A DNA stretch of 64,000 bases from Curvibacter gracilis ATCC BAA-807 (GCF_000518645.1 NZ_KI912467.1:23960-87959), one strand, 5' to 3'. Positions 17,930 through 26,842 are shown, counted from the first letter of the stretch. Notes: a model not told the origin generated them from the letters alone. Made by a program: numbers and translations.

Positions 17930-18790
17930 TCAAGGCGCGGTGCTCTCCCGCGCCAACGAACTGGAGCGCCAACGCGCCAGGTTGGCCTTGATGATCTCGT
18001 CGAGGGCGCCGCTTTTCTTGAGCTGGGCCAGCTTGGCCTCGATGGCGTCGAGCCTGTCGGCGCATGCGCCCTTGAGCGTGAGGGCCAGGTAGTTGGGGGT
18101 GTCGGCCAGGTAGGTTGGGGGCACGACGAAACTGGCCTCATCGCTGCGTTTGAGCAGGAAAGCCATGCCGACAAAATAGCCGGTGAGAAAGTAGTCGATG
18201 CGCCCGACCTTGAGCTTGTTGAAATTGCTCTCCGGGGTGTCGGCCTCTTCGATCTCGAGCGAGGCCCTGATGAAGTCGTCCACGTCGCCACCAAAGCGGT
18301 TGCCACGGGTGATGCCCCCGCGGTGGCCGACCAGGTCTTGCCTGGACTGGAAGCTGAAGGCGCGGTCGCGCGCCTGGAACACCGCCACCGGGTTGGACAG
18401 CGCGGCCGTTTTGGGAAACAGCAGGAACTGCTCGCGTTCGGGGGTTTTCTTGAGCGTGGCCACCATGTCGAGCTCGCCACGCTCGGCCAGCTTCATGATG
18501 CGAGTGAAGGGGCCCAGATAGCGGACTTCGTAGGGGATGTGCAGCTCGTCGAGCACGCGCCGGGCGATGTCGACGCTGGCCCCTTGCATCTGGTGGCCGT
18601 CGTACCAGTGCAGCGGCGGGTAGGCCGGGTCGGCGCCGACGCGCATGTGGGTGCAGGCGGCCTGGGCGGGTGTGAGCAGGCCGGTGGCAACCAGCCCGGC
18701 CAGGGCCAGCGCAGACACCGGCATGCCCGTGGTGAAGCGGCGAACGCTGCGCCGGGCACTGAATGCCGGCTGTGTCTGACGGTGCTGCAT
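17930..18790 (-). CDS. Family-3 periplasmic solute-binding protein (orphan)
   Basis: 286 aa. Signal peptide to about residue 44 (TPAQA-A), then a PBPb fold: MRVGADPAYPPLHWYDG (about 49-65), GASVDIARRVLDEL, GELDMVATLKKTPEREQFLLFPKTA, and IDYFLTGYFVGMAFL. Binding proteins of this fold bind amino acids or other small polar molecules. No ABC permease or ATPase follows. It lies 27 bp downstream of a second binding-protein gene, which probably forms an operon with it. Both face a divergent histidine kinase, so a sensing rather than transport role is possible (inference). Confidence 0.85.
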   Translation of the reverse strand: MQHRQTQPAFSARRSVRRFTTGMPVSALALAGLVATGLLTPAQAACTHMRVGADPAYPPLHWYDGHQMQGASVDIARRVLDELHIPYEVRYLGPFTRIMKLAERGELDMVATLKKTPEREQFLLFPKTAALSNPVAVFQARDRAFSFQSRQDLVGHRGGITRGNRFGGDVDDFIRASLEIEEADTPESNFNKLKVGRIDYFLTGYFVGMAFLLKRSDEASFVVPPTYLADTPNYLALTLKGACADRLDAIEAKLAQLKKSGALDEIIKANLARWRSSSLARESTAP

Positions 18791-18817
18791 GTTGTCTCCC
18801 TTGTCGAAGCAGGCCCC

Positions 18818-19588
18818 TCAACGCATCTCGGCATAGCGGTTGTAGATGCGCTCCAGGGATCCGTTTCGCTTGAGTTTGAGCAAGGCGGCTTCAAGCCGCC
18901 TGACCAGGGCAGGCTCCAGGTGCCTGCCGGCCCAGAAGTGGCTGGGGGTCTCGCCCATCACCCCCGGCACGAGTCCCAGTTCGGCGCTCATCTGCACGGC
19001 CTTGATGTAGTAGACGCAAGTGAGCTCGTTGCCGTAGTAATAACGCACCCGGCGCCGCGCGATGTTGCGCAGCGCGGCCACGGTGTCGGTCTCGTCCACG
19101 GCCACGCCATGCTGGCGCAGCTTGTCGGCATAGCTGGCCCCGGCCTGGGTGGCCACCAGACCGCCGGAGCGCGCCAGCTCTTCGAAGTCCTTGGGGCTGC
19201 GTGTGTCTTCACGCAAAGCCACCAGGCGTTCACGCACCGAGTACACCGGGGTGGAAAGGCGGTGGGCGATGTGGTGGCGCCTGGCGGTGTCGAGCAAGGC
19301 ACAGACCACGTCGAGCCGGCCGTCCTCAAGGGATTTCTCGATGCGGCGCAGCGGGGTGGGGGTGGGATCGATCTCGAAGCGGATATCAGGGTCGACGCCT
19401 TCGATGGCCCGCAGGATATCGGGGCACAGCCCGCCGACCGAGGCGCCACCTTTGCCGGGCGGGCCCACCAGGTATTTGGGGGCAGAGCCCTCCTGCACAG
19501 CCGTGCGCAGCAGCCAGCCGGCGGCCAGGGCTTTGCCCATGCCCCCGAGCATGAGCAGCAGTGCCAGGGAAGAAGCGACAAGGTTCAT
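18818..19588 (-). CDS. Second periplasmic solute-binding-like protein
   Basis: 256 aa from the ATG at 19588. Signal peptide to about residue 23 (GKALAAG). The mature part has a PBPb-like pattern: GGLCPDILRAIEGVDPDIRFEID, EDGRLDVVCALLDTARRHH, and DKLRQHGVAVDETDTVAALRNI, with ERIYNRYAEMR at the C-terminus. It is more diverged than its downstream neighbour and contains two internal cysteines (CPDI, VVCALL) that could form a disulfide. It is first in the two-gene unit, and no permease is present. Confidence 0.75.
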   Translation of the reverse strand: MNLVASSLALLLMLGGMGKALAAGWLLRTAVQEGSAPKYLVGPPGKGGASVGGLCPDILRAIEGVDPDIRFEIDPTPTPLRRIEKSLEDGRLDVVCALLDTARRHHIAHRLSTPVYSVRERLVALREDTRSPKDFEELARSGGLVATQAGASYADKLRQHGVAVDETDTVAALRNIARRRVRYYYGNELTCVYYIKAVQMSAELGLVPGVMGETPSHFWAGRHLEPALVRRLEAALLKLKRNGSLERIYNRYAEMR

Positions 19589-19883
19589 GGCTGGATCGGG
19601 TGTTGCTGACTGACAGGATCTGCAAGGGCCCCCACCGTGGATCACGGCATCCGATGGCCCTGCCATTCAACGCCGCTGCGGCCCATTTGACAAGCAGGGG
19701 CAAACGCCAAGATCGGCCTGTTTGATCAACGTCATCACTTTGCAGCCAGCCCCTGGCAACACCAATTGACCGCACCAGAACGCAAGGCAACAATTTGCCG
19801 ATGTGTCCTCCACAGGCCCTGGACCCGGATTCGCACCTGCTGGTGCGGGCGCGTCTGCGCGCGCCGATCCGGCCATCGTCGTC

Positions 19884-21464
19884 ATGACCTTGCGTCAAAC
19901 CCTGGACCCGGCCCTGGCCCCTGCTGCCGCCCCGCGCAAAAGCCTGCGCCGGCCCCTGTTCGTGGTACTGCTGTTGGCCCTGCTGATCCCGGCGGCTGTG
20001 GCCACCCTGATCTTGTTGAGTCTGAACCTGCAAAAAGCGGTGGAGGTGAATGCCCGGGCCCGGGCCGAGCAATTTGCCGACCTGTTGAAGGCCGGCCTGG
20101 TGCTGCCTCTGTGGAACGTGGCCATCGACACGGGCTGGCCCCTGGTGAGGGCGGTGGTGGCCGACCCATCGATCGTGTCGGTCGAAGTGCGCGATGCCGA
20201 TGGCGAGACTTTGTTGTCGTTTCAGCACCCCAACCCGGGCAAGGGCAGCCGCATCGAGATCACCCGCAACATTGACAAGGATGGCGAACGGCTGGGCGAC
20301 GTGCGCCTGTCGTATGCCACCACCTCAGCCCAGGAGGAGGCCTGGAACTCGGCCTGGGTATTGGCCGGGGTGGTGGGCTGCCAGTTGGTGGCCTCGTCCT
20401 TGCTGATCGGGCTGTGGCTGCATCGGCGGGTGCTGCGCCCCCTCTCGCGCCTGGGCCACAGCGCGGCCGGGATATCGGCCGGTGATCTGCAGACCGCCTT
20501 GCCGTTGCTGCGGCCAGACGAGTTCGGGGTGCTGGCCAAGCAGCTCGACTTCATGCGGGCCTCGCTGGCTCATTCTGTCGAGAAGCTGGAGGAGCGGGTC
20601 AACAGCCGCACCGCCGAAGTGCGCCAGGCCCATGCCGAACTGCAGGGCGCCATGGACCACCTGCGCCAAACGCAGGAGCGCTTGATCCAGACCGAAAAGC
20701 TGGCCTCGCTGGGCGCTTTGGTGGCTGGGGTGGCCCACGAGCTCAACACGCCCATCGGCAACGGTGTGCTGGTGCTGAGCACCATGGCCGACCAGAGCCG
20801 CGCGTTCAAGGCCACGCTGGCCAAGGGCCTGACCCGCGCCCAGCTGGATCAGTTCGTGGGCCATCTGGACGAAGGCATCGGCATTGCCCTGGGCAGCCTG
20901 AACCGGGCGGCCGAACTGGTGCAGGATTTCAAGCAGATGGCGGTGGACCAGACCAGCCTGCGCCGGCGCAGCTTTGATCTGAAGGAGCTGGTCAGCGAGA
21001 CGCTGACCACGATTTCGGTGGTGCACAAACATGGCCCGTCCCGCTACGCCATCGACATACCGGACGGCATCCGCATGGAGAGCCACCCCGGCGCGATCAG
21101 CCAGATCGTGAGCAATCTGTACGAGAACGCCCTGATCCATGCCTTTGGCGAGCGCGGCGGCCTGCTGACCCTCTGGGCCCGGCAGGAAGGGGACGAGGTG
21201 TTGATCAAGGTGAGCGACGATGGCGCCGGTGTGGCGCCGGAGAACCTGGCCCGCATCTTTGACCCCTTCTTCACCACCCGCCTGGGCCAGGGCGGCTCGG
21301 GCCTGGGCCTGAGCATCGTCTTCGGCCTGGTGTCGGGCCTGCTGGGCGGCCAGGTGGAAGTGAGTTCGCAGCTGGGTCAGGGCACCTGCTTCAGCTTCAG
21401 GCTGCCCCTGACGGCCCCTGCGCGGGCCGACGGCGGCCCCGACGCCCCACCCAGCCAGCATTGA
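19884..21464 (+). CDS. Orphan membrane sensor histidine kinase
   Basis: 526 aa from the ATG at 19884 (a GTG 27 codons earlier is possible). TM1 about 24-45, periplasmic domain about 46-153, TM2 about 155-178, HAMP about 179-235, short coiled coil, then dimerisation domain with His285 in VAGVAHELNTPIGN. The ATPase domain has an N-box (SNLYENALIHAF), DDGAGV, a FDPFFTT F-box and GGSGLGLSI. It should autophosphorylate on His285. No response regulator is adjacent. It is divergent (295 bp) from the two binding-protein genes, which may be its periplasmic partners (inference). It shares its H-box block with the large kinase at 48886-52743. Confidence 0.9.
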   Translation: MTLRQTLDPALAPAAAPRKSLRRPLFVVLLLALLIPAAVATLILLSLNLQKAVEVNARARAEQFADLLKAGLVLPLWNVAIDTGWPLVRAVVADPSIVSVEVRDADGETLLSFQHPNPGKGSRIEITRNIDKDGERLGDVRLSYATTSAQEEAWNSAWVLAGVVGCQLVASSLLIGLWLHRRVLRPLSRLGHSAAGISAGDLQTALPLLRPDEFGVLAKQLDFMRASLAHSVEKLEERVNSRTAEVRQAHAELQGAMDHLRQTQERLIQTEKLASLGALVAGVAHELNTPIGNGVLVLSTMADQSRAFKATLAKGLTRAQLDQFVGHLDEGIGIALGSLNRAAELVQDFKQMAVDQTSLRRRSFDLKELVSETLTTISVVHKHGPSRYAIDIPDGIRMESHPGAISQIVSNLYENALIHAFGERGGLLTLWARQEGDEVLIKVSDDGAGVAPENLARIFDPFFTTRLGQGGSGLGLSIVFGLVSGLLGGQVEVSSQLGQGTCFSFRLPLTAPARADGGPDAPPSQH

Positions 21465-21520
21465 AGTGACTCGTTGAACTCGCCCGTTGGGCTGGTCCGA
21501 GTGGGTCGCTTGACTCACAG

Positions 21521-21557
21521 TATTGCTTTTGGCAACATTATCAAGCCATTAGCAATA
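21521..21557. promoter_or_regulatory. Candidate MarR-type operator
   Basis: Upstream of the MarR-GNAT gene, TATTGCT (21521-21527) and AGCAATA (21551-21557) are inverted repeats. Inside lies the smaller palindrome TTGC-N5-GCAA (21523-21535). The AT-rich tail just before the ATG resembles a -10 region. Autorepression by the MarR domain is likely by analogy. Confidence 0.4.
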
Positions 21558-21564
21558 TATAAAC

Positions 21565-22509
21565 ATGACAAACACGGCCAACATCCTTCCTGAGCACATC
21601 GTGGCGGTGCGCCAGTTCAACCGTTTTCACACCCGTTTGGTGGGGGCGCTGGGGGACCGGGTGCTGCACTCGGACTACAGCCTGCCGCAGTTGCGCCTGC
21701 TGTACGAGATGGCCCATGCCCCGGCGCAGGCCCCGGCCTCGGCCGCGCAACTGGGGCGTGATCTGGGCATGGACCCGGGTTACCTGAGCCGGCTCATCAG
21801 CAGCCTGGAAGAGCGCGGGCTGGTGCAGCGCGAGGCCTCGCCCGACCACGGCAAACGCCTGGCCCTGCGCCTGACCGACGAAGGCCGCACGGTGTTCGCA
21901 GGCCTGGAGGCCGCCTCAGCCGCCGAAGTGGCCGCCCTGCTGCAACCCCTGAGCGAGGCACAGCAGGCCCGACTGGTGGGGGCCATGACCCAGGTGCGCC
22001 GCCTGCTGGGCGATAGCGACGCGCCCGCCAAGGCCTTCATCCTGCGCGACCCCCGCCCGGGTGACCTGGGCATCGTGATCCAGAAGCAGGCCGAGCTGTA
22101 CGCGCAAGAGTACGGCTGGGACTGGACCTTCGAAGGCCTGCTGGCCGAGATCGTGGGGCAGTACGTGAAAACCCACGACCCCGCCCGCGAGCGCTGCTGG
22201 ATTGCCGAGAGCGAGGGCGAGGTGGTGGGCTCGGTGTTTGTAGTCAAGCAGGACGACGAGACGGCCAAGCTGCGCATGCTGTACGTGGATGCCAGCGCGC
22301 GCGGCCTGGGCCTGGGCCGGCGCCTGGTGGACGAGTGCCTGCGCTTTGCGCGGGCTCAGGGCTACCGGCGCATGGTGCTGTGGACCAACGACATCCTGGT
22401 GTCAGCGCGCCGCATCTACCAGGCCGCCGGTTTTGAGTTGATCGAAGAGGACAAGCACCACAGCTTTGGCAAGGACCTGGTGGGCCAGGTGTGGGCGCGC
22501 GATCTGTGA
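21565..22509 (+). CDS. MarR-GNAT fusion: regulator plus N-acetyltransferase
   Basis: 314 aa. Residues 1-150 are a MarR winged helix (LPQLRLLYEMAH, LGRDLGMDPGYLSRLISSLEERGLVQREASPDHGKRLALRLTDEG). Residues about 158-314 are a GNAT acetyltransferase with the acetyl-CoA loop ARGLGLGRRLVDECL (about 245-259) and a C-terminal YQAAGFELIEEDKHHSFGK. Such fusions recur in bacteria; the acetylated substrate is generally unknown. The stop abuts the nsrR stop on the other strand with no gap. Confidence 0.9.
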   Translation: MTNTANILPEHIVAVRQFNRFHTRLVGALGDRVLHSDYSLPQLRLLYEMAHAPAQAPASAAQLGRDLGMDPGYLSRLISSLEERGLVQREASPDHGKRLALRLTDEGRTVFAGLEAASAAEVAALLQPLSEAQQARLVGAMTQVRRLLGDSDAPAKAFILRDPRPGDLGIVIQKQAELYAQEYGWDWTFEGLLAEIVGQYVKTHDPARERCWIAESEGEVVGSVFVVKQDDETAKLRMLYVDASARGLGLGRRLVDECLRFARAQGYRRMVLWTNDILVSARRIYQAAGFELIEEDKHHSFGKDLVGQVWARDL

Positions 22510-22959
22510 TCAGGCCGCAGCCGGCACCGAGCGCCCCACCAGGCGCACGATGGCCTCACCCGTGGGCGAGGCCACCATGTCGGCCAGGGTGTACTGGTTG
22601 AGGCTGGCAAAAAAGGCTCGCTGGGCCTGGTCGAGCATGCCCTTGAGCTGACAACGCCCGGCCAGGGCGCAGGGTGGGTCGGCGCAATCGATCATCTGGG
22701 TGACGCCCTCAAGGCTCTGGATCACGTCGCCCAGGCGGTACTCGTGCAGCGGCAGGGCCAGGGCCAGCCCGCCGCCCTTGCCCCGGGTGGTGGCCAGCCA
22801 TTGGTGCTGGCCCATGAAGTGCACCACCTTGACCAGGTGGTGACGTGACACCTCGAACTGCTGGGCGATCTCGGAGATGGTGGCGGGGGTGTCGCGCTTC
22901 TGATGCGTGAGGTACATCAGGACGCGCAGTCCCAGGTCGGTGAAGTGCGTGAGCTGCAT
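22510..22959 (-). CDS. nsrR: NsrR, nitric-oxide-sensing Rrf2 repressor
   Basis: 149 aa Rrf2 protein. The winged helix (ISEIAQQFEVSRHHLVKVVHFMGQ) is followed by the cluster cysteines C92, C97 and C103, and Asp8 is present as in [4Fe-4S] NsrR proteins. NO destroys the cluster and relieves repression. It lies 39 bp downstream of hmp on the same strand, so hmp-nsrR is an autoregulated operon, and a matching operator sits before hmp. The local partner distinguishes it from IscR, which is encoded at 59 kb. Confidence 0.9.
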   Translation of the reverse strand: MQLTHFTDLGLRVLMYLTHQKRDTPATISEIAQQFEVSRHHLVKVVHFMGQHQWLATTRGKGGGLALALPLHEYRLGDVIQSLEGVTQMIDCADPPCALAGRCQLKGMLDQAQRAFFASLNQYTLADMVASPTGEAIVRLVGRSVPAAA

Positions 22960-22998
22960 GGTGACACGGTGTGGAAGGGCCCAGGCAGCATAACGCCT

Positions 22999-24222
22999 TC
23001 AGACACCGCCGGTGCCGAAGGCCTCGGCATGGATGTGGGCCGCGGGCACGCCCGCCGCCTGCAGGGCCTGGCGCTGCGCCTGCATGAAGCCGCGCGGGCC
23101 GCACAGGTAGTACTGCGAGTTGGCGCCCAGCACGCTCACCTGCTCGGCCGACAGCTCGATGCGGCCAGCCTGGTCGTAATGCTGGCCGAGCTGATCCTGC
23201 GCGCGCGGGTGTTCGTAATGGATGCGTGCCTGCAGGGCGCGGTGCCGCCCGGCCAGCTCGCGCACCCGGGCGCCAAAGGCATGGGCCCCACCGTGGCGCG
23301 CCGCGTGCAGAAAGTGCACGGGCCGCTGCGGGGCGCGCTGCACCAGGTGCTCCAGCATGGCCATCATGGGGGTGATGCCCACGCCCGCGCTGATCAGCAC
23401 GGCAGGCGCTTCGGCCTGATCATCAAGCACGAAGTCGCCCATGGGCGGGGCCACGTCGATCAGGTCGCCCTCTTGCACCTGGGTGTGCAGCACGTTCGAC
23501 ACCATGCCGGCCGGCGTGGCCGCCTCGCCCCCCTGCCCGGCCTCGCGCTTGACCGAGATCCGCAAGGCCTGTTCACCCGGCGCGGCCGACAGGCTGTACT
23601 GGCGCGGCTGGTGCAGGCCCAGTTCAGGCACCGGCACGCGCACGCTCACATACTGGCCCGGCACGAAGCCGGGCACCGGGCCGCCATCGGCGGGCACCAG
23701 GTAGAACGAGGTGATCTCGTCGCTCTCGGCCACCTTGCGCTGAACGCGAAAGCCGCGCCAGCCCGTCCAGCCGCCGGGCTGGGTGGCGGCGGCCTGGTAC
23801 AGGCCCTCTTCCATGCCGATCAGCAGCTCGGCCAGTTGGCCGTAGGCGGCAGCCCAGGCGGCAATCAGTTCGTCGGTGGCGGCCTCGGCGCCCAGCACCT
23901 CGCGGATCGAGGCCAGCAGATGCCGGCCCACGATGGCGTAGTGCTCGCGGCGGATGCCCAGGCTCACGTGCTTGTGGGCGATCAGTTGCAGAACCGGTGC
24001 CAGCACCCCCGGGTTGTCGATGTGTTCGGCGTAGGCCGCCACCGCCATGGCCAGCGCCTGCTGCTGGGCGCCCGAACGTTGGTGGCCCTGGTTGAAGATG
24101 GCCTTGAGCTCAGGGTTGTGCTCGAACATGCGGGCGTAAAAGTGGCGGGTCAGCGCCACGCCATGCTCCTTGAGCACGGGGGCGGTGGCTTTGACGAGGC
24201 TGCGGGTCTGGGTGTCGAGCAT
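22999..24222 (-). CDS. hmp: Flavohemoglobin, nitric oxide dioxygenase
   Basis: 407 aa from the ATG at 24222, which has a good AAAGGAAG ribosome site; the upstream extension is not needed. The globin domain (1-140) has proximal His85 in AHKHVSLGI. The FAD domain has RQYSLSAAP (about 207-215). The NAD-binding part has AGVGITPMMAMLE, and the C-terminus has YYLCGPRGFM. Hmp oxidises NO to nitrate with O2 and NADH in the cytoplasm, the classical NsrR target. Confidence 0.95.
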   Translation of the reverse strand: MLDTQTRSLVKATAPVLKEHGVALTRHFYARMFEHNPELKAIFNQGHQRSGAQQQALAMAVAAYAEHIDNPGVLAPVLQLIAHKHVSLGIRREHYAIVGRHLLASIREVLGAEAATDELIAAWAAAYGQLAELLIGMEEGLYQAAATQPGGWTGWRGFRVQRKVAESDEITSFYLVPADGGPVPGFVPGQYVSVRVPVPELGLHQPRQYSLSAAPGEQALRISVKREAGQGGEAATPAGMVSNVLHTQVQEGDLIDVAPPMGDFVLDDQAEAPAVLISAGVGITPMMAMLEHLVQRAPQRPVHFLHAARHGGAHAFGARVRELAGRHRALQARIHYEHPRAQDQLGQHYDQAGRIELSAEQVSVLGANSQYYLCGPRGFMQAQRQALQAAGVPAAHIHAEAFGTGGV

Positions 24223-24236
24223 GGGGCTTCCTTTTA

Positions 24237-24259
24237 AAGATGCATTTATCTTACATTTT
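24237..24259. promoter_or_regulatory. NsrR operator at hmp promoter
   Basis: The half-site AAGATGCATTT (24237-24247) is followed by one base and TCTTACATTTT (24248 centre to 24259). Against the NsrR palindrome (AAGATGYATTT-N-AAATRCATCTT) the first half matches 11 of 11 and the second 7 of 11. On the minus strand it overlaps a TAAGAT -10-like hexamer with TTGGAA 16 bp upstream. It lies 14 bp before the hmp start. Confidence 0.7.
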
Positions 24260-24330
24260 AAAAACGCCATTCCAACCAAAACCCCTGTGCGCCTGCGGGC
24301 ACTGCGCTCTCAGGGTTTTTACTTTTCACG

Positions 24331-24360
24331 AATTACGCATTGCGGACTATATTTACGCAA
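24331..24360. promoter_or_regulatory. Shared operator motif, copy A (P450 promoter)
   Basis: AATTACGCATTGCG, then 8 variable bases, then TTACGCAA, ending 20 bp before the P450 start. The same two blocks with the same spacing recur at 28480-28509, between the iclR gene and its divergent Bug gene (25 of 30 identical). The core CGCA-T-TGCG is palindromic, consistent with an IclR-family site. Confidence 0.65.
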
Positions 24361-24380
24361 TTCAAAACACCCACGGCGCC

Positions 24381-26732
24381 ATGACCACCCCACAAGACAC
24401 TGCGGCCCCCGCCGCCCGCTGCCCGATCGACCATGCCGCACTGATGGGCCAGCGCTCGCCCACCGGCTGCCCGGTGAGCCCGGCGGCAGCCGCCTTCGAC
24501 CCCTTTTCGGACGGCTACCAGCAGGATCCGCCCGAGTACGTGCGCTGGGCGCGCGAGCAGGAGCCGGTGTTCTTCAGCCCGCAGCTGGGCTACTGGGTGG
24601 TGACGCGCTATGACGACATCAAGGCGGTGTTCCGCGACAACATCACCTTCAGCCCCTCGATCGCGCTGGAGAAGATCACCCCCACCGGTGACGAGGCCAA
24701 CGCCGTGCTGGCCCAGTACGGCTACGCCATGAACCGCACCCTGGTGAACGAAGACGAGCCGGCCCACATGGCGCGCCGCCGTGTGCTGATGGAGCCCTTC
24801 ACACCCGAGGCCCTGAAGCACCACGAGCCCCTGGTGCGGCGGGTGACGCGCGAGTACATCGACCGCTTCATCAACGACGGCCGTGCCGACCTGGTCGATC
24901 AGATGCTGTGGGAGGTGCCGCTGACCATCGCCCTGCACTTTCTGGGCGTGCCCGAAGAGGACATGGACCAGCTGCGCCAGTTCTCCATCGCCCACACCGT
25001 GAACACCTGGGGCCGCCCCCGGCCTGAAGAGCAGGTGAAGGTGGCGCATGCGGTGGGCAACTTCTGGCAGTTGGCCGGCAAGATCCTGGACAAGATGCGG
25101 CAAGACCCCAGCGGCCCGGGCTGGATGAAATACGGCATCCGCAAGCAGGCCGAGTACCCCGAGGTGGTGACCGACTCGTACCTGCACTCGATGATGATGG
25201 CGGGCATCGTGGCCGCCCACGAGACCACGGCCAACGCCACGGCCAACGCACTGAAGCTGCTGCTGCAGCACCCCAGCGCCTGGCGCGAACTGTGCGAAGA
25301 CCGCAGCCTGATCCCCAGCGCGGTGGAAGAATGCCTGCGCCACAACGGCTCGGTGGCCGCCTGGCGGCGACTGGCCACGCGGGACGTGCAGGTGGGCGGC
25401 ATCGACATTCCGGCGGGCAGCAAGCTGCTGATCGTGATGGCCTCGGCCAACCACGACGAACACCGCTTTGCCGACGCCGACCTGTTCGACATCCGGCGCG
25501 ACGACGCCAGCGAACACCTGACCTTCGGCTACGGTGCCCACCAGTGCATGGGCAAGAACCTGGCCCGCATGGAGCTGCAGATCTTCATCGACGAATTTGC
25601 CCGCCGCCTGCCCCACATGCGCCTGGCCGAGCAGCGCTTCAGCTATGTGGCCAACACCTCCTTCCGCGGCCCCGAGCACCTGTGGGTGGAATGGGACCCG
25701 GCCGCCAACCCCGAACACCACCGCCCTGAGGTGCACCAGGCCCTGCAGCCGGTGCGCATCGGCGAGCCCTCGCGCCACACAGCAGCGCGCCCGGTGCAGG
25801 TGGAGAGCATCACCCCCCTGAGCGCCGACACCTTGCGCCTGCGGCTGCGTTCGGTCGATGGCCAGCCCCTGCCGCGCTGGACGCCCGGCGCCCACATCGA
25901 TGTGGAATGCGGCAGCACCGGCCTGTCGCGCCAGTATTCGCTGTGCGGCGACCCGGCCGAGGCCGCGGTGTACGAGATCGCGGTGCTGCGCGACCCGGCC
26001 AGCCGCGGCGGCTCGGCCTGGCTGCACGAGCAGCTGCGCGTGGGCGAGCGCCTGAAGATCCGCGGCCCGCGCAACCACTTCCGTTTTGACGAAGGCGCCC
26101 AGCGCGTGATCCTGTTGGCGGGGGGCATCGGCATCACGCCGATCCGCGCCATGGCCCGACGTGCCGCTGCGTTGGGCATGGACTACCAGGTGCACTACTG
26201 TGGGCGTTCACGCCAGCACATGGCCTACCTGGCCGACATGCAGGCCGAGCATGGCGCTCGCCTGCAGGTGCACGCCAGCGACGAAGGCCTGCGCCTGGAC
26301 CTGAACGCCCTGCTGCGCACCCACCCACCCGGCACCCAGCTGTATGCCTGCGGCCCCGAACGCCTGCTGCAGGCCCTGGCCGAGGCCGGCGCGCACTGGC
26401 CCGAAGACAGCCTGCACACCGAGCACTTCCACGCCCAGGCCACCCAGCTGGACCCGAGCCGCGAACACGCCTTCGAAGTGGTGCTGAAGGATTCGGGCCT
26501 GACCCTGCCCGTGCCCGCCGACCAGACGGTGCTGTCGGTGCTGCGCGCCGCCAACATCGATGTGCAAAGCGACTGTGGCGAAGGCCTGTGTGGATCGTGC
26601 GAGGTGCGGGTGCTGGGCGGCCAGATCGACCACCGCGACGTGGTGCTCACCCGCAGCGAGCGCGAGGCCCAGAACCGCATGATGGTGTGCTGCTCACGCG
26701 CCTGTGGAGATCGCCTGGTGCTGGAACTCTGA
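24381..26732 (+). CDS. Self-sufficient cytochrome P450 fused to reductase and ferredoxin (CYP116B-like)
   Basis: 783 aa from the ATG at 24381. Residues 1-440 are a P450: I-helix AAHETTAN (Glu281-Thr282), ExxR-type EECLR, and heme Cys389 in FGYGAHQCMGKNL. Residues about 460-680 are a phthalate-dioxygenase-reductase-type FMN/NAD(P)H module (RQYSLCGDP, GGIGITPIRAMA, YACGPERLLQAL). The C-terminal [2Fe-2S] ferredoxin has C732, C737, C740 and C770. This order is that of class VII P450s (P450RhF/CYP116B), which hydroxylate or dealkylate aromatic and aliphatic substrates without separate redox partners. The substrate is unknown. It is divergent from hmp. Confidence 0.95.
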   Translation: MTTPQDTAAPAARCPIDHAALMGQRSPTGCPVSPAAAAFDPFSDGYQQDPPEYVRWAREQEPVFFSPQLGYWVVTRYDDIKAVFRDNITFSPSIALEKITPTGDEANAVLAQYGYAMNRTLVNEDEPAHMARRRVLMEPFTPEALKHHEPLVRRVTREYIDRFINDGRADLVDQMLWEVPLTIALHFLGVPEEDMDQLRQFSIAHTVNTWGRPRPEEQVKVAHAVGNFWQLAGKILDKMRQDPSGPGWMKYGIRKQAEYPEVVTDSYLHSMMMAGIVAAHETTANATANALKLLLQHPSAWRELCEDRSLIPSAVEECLRHNGSVAAWRRLATRDVQVGGIDIPAGSKLLIVMASANHDEHRFADADLFDIRRDDASEHLTFGYGAHQCMGKNLARMELQIFIDEFARRLPHMRLAEQRFSYVANTSFRGPEHLWVEWDPAANPEHHRPEVHQALQPVRIGEPSRHTAARPVQVESITPLSADTLRLRLRSVDGQPLPRWTPGAHIDVECGSTGLSRQYSLCGDPAEAAVYEIAVLRDPASRGGSAWLHEQLRVGERLKIRGPRNHFRFDEGAQRVILLAGGIGITPIRAMARRAAALGMDYQVHYCGRSRQHMAYLADMQAEHGARLQVHASDEGLRLDLNALLRTHPPGTQLYACGPERLLQALAEAGAHWPEDSLHTEHFHAQATQLDPSREHAFEVVLKDSGLTLPVPADQTVLSVLRAANIDVQSDCGEGLCGSCEVRVLGGQIDHRDVVLTRSEREAQNRMMVCCSRACGDRLVLEL

Positions 26733-26752
26733 GGCCCATCCACCCCCTCTCC

Positions 26753-26778
26753 AAGGCCCTTCGTTGAAGGGCCTTTTT
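26753..26778 (+). terminator. Intrinsic terminator of the P450 gene
   Basis: AAGGCCCTTC (26753-26762), loop GTT, GAAGGGCCTT (26766-26775), then T-run to 26778. A perfect 10-bp stem 21 bp after the stop codon. Confidence 0.9.
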
Positions 26779-26842
26779 GCTTTCAACGCTTTATCAACGC
26801 CCGATCTGAACAATTGCAGGGTGCTCAGGGAGAAAAGTGCTG

